NCBI GenBank assembly: GCA_023417975.1
Contig: JAEZDX010000147.1
Location: 1-18,369 of the forward strand
Reading direction: 5' to 3'
DNA length: 18,369 nucleotides
Source: Bacillota bacterium
GTDB lineage: Bacteria; Bacillota; Clostridia; Clostridiales; Clostridiaceae
A program made the position numbers and the translations under genes. This document shows positions 14,650-18,369 of the stretch, in pieces. How positions within the stretch are numbered: the stretch's first letter is position 1; every line of letters begins with the position of its first letter. Below the pieces are notes generated by a model, which made no database searches, had not been told where the DNA came from, and was given only the letters and a program-made list of their open reading frames with translations.

Positions 14650-14680
14650 TAGTTGAATATATAATTATATAAATCAACTA
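14650..14680. repeat. 31-nt AT-rich near-palindrome
   Basis: TAGTTGA (14650-14656) and TCAACTA (14674-14680) pair perfectly. Between them is the self-complementary TATATAATTATATA, offset by one base. It lies in the 233-nt gap between sspH and the asparaginase gene and could be a protein-binding site or a cruciform. No known element is recognised. Confidence 0.45.
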
Positions 14681-14713
14681 TATAACTATTCTTATATGGA
14701 AATTTAAGAAAGC

Positions 14714-14766
14714 ACATTGACTTGTCCCATAATATCTGTAAAAGGATTTATGGGACTATGCAATGT
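14714..14766 (+). promoter_or_regulatory. Two-part inverted repeat upstream of the asparaginase gene
   Basis: ACATTG (14714-14719) pairs with CAATGT (14761-14766), and GTCCCATAA (14724-14732) with TTATGGGAC (14748-14756). Symmetrical 4-nt internal segments lie between the two stems, and the terminal loop is 15 nt. The element ends 43 nt before the start codon. No T tract follows, so it is not a standard terminator. It could be an RNA hairpin in the leader or a dyad operator. No known riboswitch is recognised. Confidence 0.5.
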
Positions 14767-14809
14767 AGCCGAAAATTTATTTTTAAAGCTATGAGTAATG
14801 GAGGAATAT

Positions 14810-15799
14810 ATGAAAAAGATTGCTGTTGTATTTAATGGCGGAACAATATCCATGATTTTGGATGAGAATATAAAAGCTGCAGTTCCCGGACTTACGGGAG
14901 AACAAATAATGAAAATGGTAACTGGAATAGAGAGATATTGCGAAATAGAGACGTTAACTTACTCCAATCTTCCGGGACCGCATATGACTCTTGATACAAT
15001 GATGGAGTTATCAAAGTATATACAAAAGCTTCTGGATAGACAGGATATAGACGGTGTGGTTGTTACTCATGGAACGGATACTTTAGAAGAGACTGCATAT
15101 TTTTTAGATCTCGTTATCGATAGTAAAAAACCTATAGTGTTTACGGGAGCCATGAGAAGCGGTTCTGAGCTTGGTTATGATGGACCATCCAATCTAGCAG
15201 CTGCAATATGTACAGCTATCTCAGAGGAAGCAAAAAATAGAGGAATATTAGTATGCTTTGCCGGCGAACTAAACAGTGCTAGCGAAGTTACAAAGGTAAA
15301 TGCTATGAGTATAAATGCGTTTGCTACACCGAGTTTTGGGCCACTGGGAATAGTTGATGATAATCAAGTTATATTTTATAGAACTATGAGGGATGAAGTA
15401 AAGATATGTGTTGATAAAATAAATGCAAAGGTTGACTTAATAAAATGCTTTGCAGGACAGGACTCCAGTCTGATAGATTTTTGCTTGGAAAAAGGAGACG
15501 ACGGAATTGTTTTAGAGGCTATGGGAAGAGGCAATGTACCGCCGCAGATGCTGGACGGTATAAGAAAGGCTATAGCTAAGCAAATACCGGTTGTACTTGT
15601 ATCCAGATGTTTTGAAGGAAGAGTATATGAATCCTATGGCTATGAAGGTGGGGGAAAGATGCTGAGAGAGATGGGAGTAATTTTCGCAGATCATATGCCT
15701 GGACAAAAAGCCAGAATCAAGCTTGTACTTGCCTTGAGTAAAACTAAAGATGTAAGTGAGGTAAGAAGACTGTTTGAAAACGGATTATATACAGCTTAA
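14810..15799 (+). CDS. L-asparaginase, cytoplasmic
   Basis: A 329-residue asparaginase that hydrolyses L-Asn to L-Asp and ammonia. The first catalytic threonine is Thr12 in NGGTISM. The second site is HGTDT (87-91), with Thr89 and Asp90. SNLPGPHMT (52-60), FTGAMR, DGPSNL and the later TKVNAMSINAFATPSFGPLG match the family's substrate-binding and structural segments. No signal peptide is present, so it is intracellular. The ATG at 14810 is preferred: TGGAGG lies just upstream, while an in-frame ATG at 14798 sits inside that site. It appears monocistronic. The structured repeat upstream may control it. I leave the symbol empty because type I (ansA) and type II (ansB) cannot be told apart here with certainty. 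Confidence 0.92.
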   Translation: MKKIAVVFNGGTISMILDENIKAAVPGLTGEQIMKMVTGIERYCEIETLTYSNLPGPHMTLDTMMELSKYIQKLLDRQDIDGVVVTHGTDTLEETAYFLDLVIDSKKPIVFTGAMRSGSELGYDGPSNLAAAICTAISEEAKNRGILVCFAGELNSASEVTKVNAMSINAFATPSFGPLGIVDDNQVIFYRTMRDEVKICVDKINAKVDLIKCFAGQDSSLIDFCLEKGDDGIVLEAMGRGNVPPQMLDGIRKAIAKQIPVVLVSRCFEGRVYESYGYEGGGKMLREMGVIFADHMPGQKARIKLVLALSKTKDVSEVRRLFENGLYTA

Positions 15800-15876
15800 T
15801 AATGCGGAGCATACTACAATAAATAAAAGAAAAATTGAGATTTTATGAAGAAAATCGAGTAATTTCGAAAAATACC

Positions 15877-15906
15877 TTGAAATATTGTTAATAATTTATG
15901 TATAAT
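15877..15906 (+). promoter_or_regulatory. Sigma-A promoter of the yicC-remA-gmk-rpoZ-coaBC operon
   Basis: TTGAAA at 15877-15882, an 18-nt spacer and a perfect TATAAT at 15901-15906, 38 nt before the yicC start. It is the only good promoter seen ahead of the five-gene operon. Confidence 0.72.
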
Positions 15907-15944
15907 TATTATTATGAATTGTGAAGTCGACAGGAGATGGTTTA

Positions 15945-16829
15945 ATGATTTACAGCATGACAGGCTTTGGAAGGTCTAGTTATGAGGTTGAAGGTAAAAA
16001 GAGCTTCAATGTAGAAATTAAGAGCATCAATCACAGGTACTTGGATATAAACATCAGGATGCCAAGAATGATGAACAGCCTTGAAGAAAGAATAAGAAGG
16101 TTAATTAGCAGTAATATTAGTCGAGGTAAGATTGACATTTTTATAACATATAATAATTACGAGAAATTGGGTGTCAGTGCAAAGTTTAATTCAAATTTGA
16201 GTGATAGTTACATAAAATGTCTAAATGAAATAAAGGGAAGATACGAGGATATCAGAGATGATATTTCGGTTTCGCTGATAGCCAGGTTCCCGGATGTTAT
16301 CTATGTAGATGAAAATGAAGAGGATATTGAAGAAATATGGGAAATGCTAAATAAAACTTTATTGGAAGCTACAGACATGTTGAAAGGTATGAGAAATACT
16401 GAAGGAAAAAAATTAAGTGAAGATATGAAAATTAAGTGCGATAATATAGTAAGAGAAGTTAATAAAATTGAAGGAAAAGCACATCAACATGTTTTGCAGT
16501 ATAAAACAAAGCTGCAGGATAGGCTAAGAGAACTTCTTGATAATACTCCTATTGATGAAAGCAGATTAAGTATGGAACTTGCTGTATACGCAGATAAATC
16601 CAGTATAGATGAGGAAATAACCAGATTAAGAAGTCACATTCAGCAATTTAAAGTGACTTTGGATGCCAATGAGCCCATTGGTAGAAAGCTGGATTTTATA
16701 GTTCAGGAAATGAACAGAGAAACTAATACAATCGCATCTAAATCAAATGATTTGGATATAACAAATTCTGCTCTAAATATTAAAAATGAAATAGAAAAGA
16801 TAAGAGAACAAATTCAAAACATTGAATAA
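15945..16829 (+). CDS. yicC: YicC family endoribonuclease
   Basis: A 294-residue protein with the YicC N-terminal signature MIYSMTGFGRS, the conserved VEIKSINHRYLDINIRMP segment (about 20-37), and a DUF1732 C-terminus ending GRKLDFIVQEMNRE, NTIASKSNDLDI and NALNIKNEIEKIREQI-like helices. E. coli YicC has been described as an endoribonuclease; the Bacillus homologue is YloC. The ATG at 15945 has AGGAGA upstream and gives the family's usual length; an in-frame ATG 8 codons earlier would place the signature internally. First gene of the operon; remA follows after 15 nt. Confidence 0.93.
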   Translation: MIYSMTGFGRSSYEVEGKKSFNVEIKSINHRYLDINIRMPRMMNSLEERIRRLISSNISRGKIDIFITYNNYEKLGVSAKFNSNLSDSYIKCLNEIKGRYEDIRDDISVSLIARFPDVIYVDENEEDIEEIWEMLNKTLLEATDMLKGMRNTEGKKLSEDMKIKCDNIVREVNKIEGKAHQHVLQYKTKLQDRLRELLDNTPIDESRLSMELAVYADKSSIDEEITRLRSHIQQFKVTLDANEPIGRKLDFIVQEMNRETNTIASKSNDLDITNSALNIKNEIEKIREQIQNIE

Positions 16830-16844
16830 TTTAGGAGGAAAGAC

Positions 16845-17117
16845 ATGGGTATTAAGCTAATAAATATAGGGTTTGGCAATATAGTATCTGCTAACAGATT
16901 AGTTGCCATAGTAAGCCCAGAATCAGCCCCAATTAAAAGAATAATTCAAGAGGCAAGAGATAGAGGTATGCTAATTGATGCAACTTATGGAAGAAGAACT
17001 AGAGCTGTTATTATAACTGACAGCGATCACGTAATATTATCTGCAGTTCAACCTGAAACTGTAGCTCACAGATTGTCATCTAAAGATGAAGAGACCGTTG
17101 ATGAGGTTGATGAATAA
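16845..17117 (+). CDS. remA: RemA family regulator (DUF370)
   Basis: A 90-residue DNA-binding protein. In B. subtilis RemA activates extracellular-matrix and osmoprotection genes. The family signature is clear: INIGFGNIVSANRLVAIVSP, then SAPIKRIIQEARDRG, LIDATYGRRTRAVIITDS and HVILSAVQPETVAHR. The ATG at 16845 lies 7 nt after TAGGAGG. The stop codon overlaps the gmk start by one base (TAATG), which indicates translational coupling. The yicC-remA-gmk order is the same as in Bacillus. Confidence 0.95.
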   Translation: MGIKLINIGFGNIVSANRLVAIVSPESAPIKRIIQEARDRGMLIDATYGRRTRAVIITDSDHVILSAVQPETVAHRLSSKDEETVDEVDE

Positions 17118-17746
17118 TGAACAAAAAGGGAATATTAATAGTTTTATCAGGTCCTTCCGGTGCAGGTAAAGGTACAATTTGTAAAGCACTACTAGAAAAG
17201 GCTGAATTTTGGCTATCGGTTTCTGCCACCACAAGACAGCCAAGAAGTGGGGAAGTAGAGGGAAAGAACTATTATTTTTTAACAAAGGAAGAATTTGAAC
17301 ATAGAATAAAAAAAGATGATTTTTTGGAATATGCGCAAGTATACGGCAATTATTACGGCACCCCTAAAGGCAATGTTATAGAAGCTGTAGAAAATGGAAA
17401 AGATGTTATATTGGAGATAGATATTCAAGGTGCTCTTAGGGTTAAGGAAACTTATCCCGGAGGTGTGTTTATTTTTATTCTGCCTCCTTCCATGGAGGAG
17501 TTGAAAAACAGAATAATTCAAAGAGGCAGCGAAACGCCTGAATCACTTATGACGAGATTTGTATCTGCATATCAGGAAATTAATTATGTATCTAAATATA
17601 ATTATGCAGTTGTAAATGATACAGTTGAAGAAGCTGTAAAGAAGATTCAGGCAATAATAGTTGCAGAAAAGTGCAGAGTTGATAGAATAAAAGAAGATAT
17701 TTTAGATTCCAAGGAGGGTTTAATACATGAACAACTCTATGATTAA
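17117..17746 (+). CDS. gmk: Guanylate kinase
   Basis: A 209-residue kinase that phosphorylates GMP or dGMP to the diphosphate with ATP. The P-loop SGPSGAGKGT occupies 11-20. The GMP-binding region shows SVSATTRQPRSGEVEGKNYYF and YAQVYGNYYGTP, and the lid carries RIIQRG-type arginines (NRIIQRGSETPE). The domain order and length are standard. Its last 20 bases overlap the rpoZ coding region, whose ribosome-binding site lies inside gmk. Confidence 0.97.
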   Translation: MNKKGILIVLSGPSGAGKGTICKALLEKAEFWLSVSATTRQPRSGEVEGKNYYFLTKEEFEHRIKKDDFLEYAQVYGNYYGTPKGNVIEAVENGKDVILEIDIQGALRVKETYPGGVFIFILPPSMEELKNRIIQRGSETPESLMTRFVSAYQEINYVSKYNYAVVNDTVEEAVKKIQAIIVAEKCRVDRIKEDILDSKEGLIHEQLYD

Positions 17747-17945
17747 TCCATCAATTGTTGAGTTATTACAGAAGGTAGATAACAGATATTCATTGGTTAT
17801 AGTAACAGCAAAGAGAGCAAGACAGCTGATAGAAGGAGCTGAACCTATGGTTAGAGTAGGTTCCAATAAGGCTTTATCTGTAGCTATAAATGAGGTAAAT
17901 ACAGGTGCAATTGTTTATGAAACCTTAAAAGAGGGTATAAAATAA
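17727..17945 (+). CDS. rpoZ: RNA polymerase omega subunit
   Basis: A 72-residue omega subunit, which aids assembly and stability of RNA polymerase. It has the conserved core NRYSLVIVTAKRARQL (19-34) and the following helix KALSVAINEV. AAGGAGG inside the end of gmk precedes the ATG at 17727, so the 20-nt overlap is genuine. The stop overlaps the next ATG by one base (TAATG). Length is normal for Firmicutes. Confidence 0.94.
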   Translation: MNNSMINPSIVELLQKVDNRYSLVIVTAKRARQLIEGAEPMVRVGSNKALSVAINEVNTGAIVYETLKEGIK

Positions 17946-18369
17946 TGGAATATAAAAAAAATGTGGTGCTGGGGGTATGCGGCGGCATTGCTGCATACAA
18001 AGCACTGGATGTGGTAAGTACACTCAGAAAAAAAGGCATAAATGTTGATGTAATAATGACAGAACATGCTGCTGAGTTTGTTACGCCACTGACTTTTCAG
18101 TCCTTAAGCTATAATGCAGTAATTGTGGATATGTTCGAAGAACCGAAAGTTTGGGAAATACAGCATATTTCATTAGCTAAGAAAGCAGATTTGATATTGG
18201 TAGTTCCTGCAACTGCTAATATTATTGGAAAAGTAGCAAACGGAATAGCTGATGATATGTTATCTACAACTATAATGGCTTCAAAGGCTCCGGTTATTTT
18301 CGCACCTGCAATGAATACAAATATGCTGGAAAATCCTATAGTTCAACAAAATATTGATAAGCTGAAATC
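17945..18369 (+). CDS. coaBC: Phosphopantothenoylcysteine decarboxylase/synthetase CoaBC (partial)
   Basis: The first 141 codons of a coenzyme A pathway enzyme; the rest lies beyond the right edge. The visible part is the CoaC (flavoprotein decarboxylase) domain. It begins with LGVCGGIAAYKALDV, followed by the TEHAAEFVTPLTFQ segment, the active-site His in IQHISLAKKAD, VVPATANIIGKVANGIADD (PASAN-type motif) and the substrate-recognition PAMNTNM. Full-length CoaBC has a C-terminal CoaB ligase domain, expected here but not visible. The ATG overlaps the rpoZ stop. The gmk-rpoZ-coaBC order is usual in Firmicutes. Confidence 0.94.
   Translation, partial: MEYKKNVVLGVCGGIAAYKALDVVSTLRKKGINVDVIMTEHAAEFVTPLTFQSLSYNAVIVDMFEEPKVWEIQHISLAKKADLILVVPATANIIGKVANGIADDMLSTTIMASKAPVIFAPAMNTNMLENPIVQQNIDKLK

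Noticed and set aside
14650..14766. A MITE or insertion-sequence remnant
   Set aside because: The two dyads are unrelated in sequence and no target-site duplication or transposase fragment is seen.
1..18369. CRISPR arrays, tRNA, rRNA or prophage genes
   Set aside because: No regularly spaced direct repeats, tRNA-like cloverleafs or phage genes were seen by reading the window.

Overview
The window is AT-rich chromosomal DNA from an endospore-forming member of the Clostridia. Three things point there: GerA-type germinant receptor genes, an H-type small acid-soluble spore protein gene, and the Firmicutes gene order yicC-remA-gmk-rpoZ-coaBC. T-box leaders, purine-rich Shine-Dalgarno sites and several TTG starts fit as well. 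I cannot name the species. An intracellular family 43 glycosidase suggests a plant-polysaccharide habitat, but this is weak evidence. I see no rRNA, tRNA, insertion sequence, prophage or CRISPR array.

Left part (1-7503), mostly minus strand. A spore germinant-receptor operon (gerA-like, then a gerAB-like permease cut by the window edge) follows a terminator that closes a two-gene unit. That unit encodes a short UvrC-like protein (GIY-YIG nuclease, cysteine cluster and UVR domain, without the usual C-terminal nuclease half) and a membrane zincin of the DUF3267 type. Transcribed the other way is a lipoprotein Amidase_3 cell-wall hydrolase. It converges, across a shared bidirectional terminator, on a two-gene minus-strand unit: a D-Ala-D-X ligase followed by a fold-type III racemase.

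The ligase-racemase pair is the most interesting locus. The ligase resembles VanG (D-Ala:D-Ser ligase) and carries the three residues I recall as D-serine determinants of VanG, all at a constant offset of 3. The racemase has Asn where alanine racemases have the active-site Tyr (Tyr354 in Geobacillus Alr), the same change recalled for VanT serine racemases. It is a soluble enzyme without VanT's membrane domain. No vanXY or vanRS gene is visible. Together they suggest a minimal module for making D-Ser and D-Ala-D-Ser, perhaps with intrinsic low-level glycopeptide tolerance.

Middle part (7504-14577). After a hairpin-rich intergenic region come a 54-residue ORF of unknown function and a cytoplasmic GH43 glycosidase, preceded by an 11-bp perfect inverted repeat. 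A good promoter then drives two tandem threonine T-box leaders (both with specifier ACC) ahead of thrS, whose product lacks the N-terminal TGS domain. Next are an HD-domain hydrolase, plsY, a 70-residue unknown, mscL on the opposite strand, and sspH behind a candidate sigma-G promoter.

Right part (14578-18369). Two AT-rich or structured inverted repeats precede a cytoplasmic L-asparaginase. A clear sigma-A promoter then starts the tightly packed operon yicC-remA-gmk-rpoZ-coaBC, with coaBC cut by the window edge. This block is conserved housekeeping DNA.
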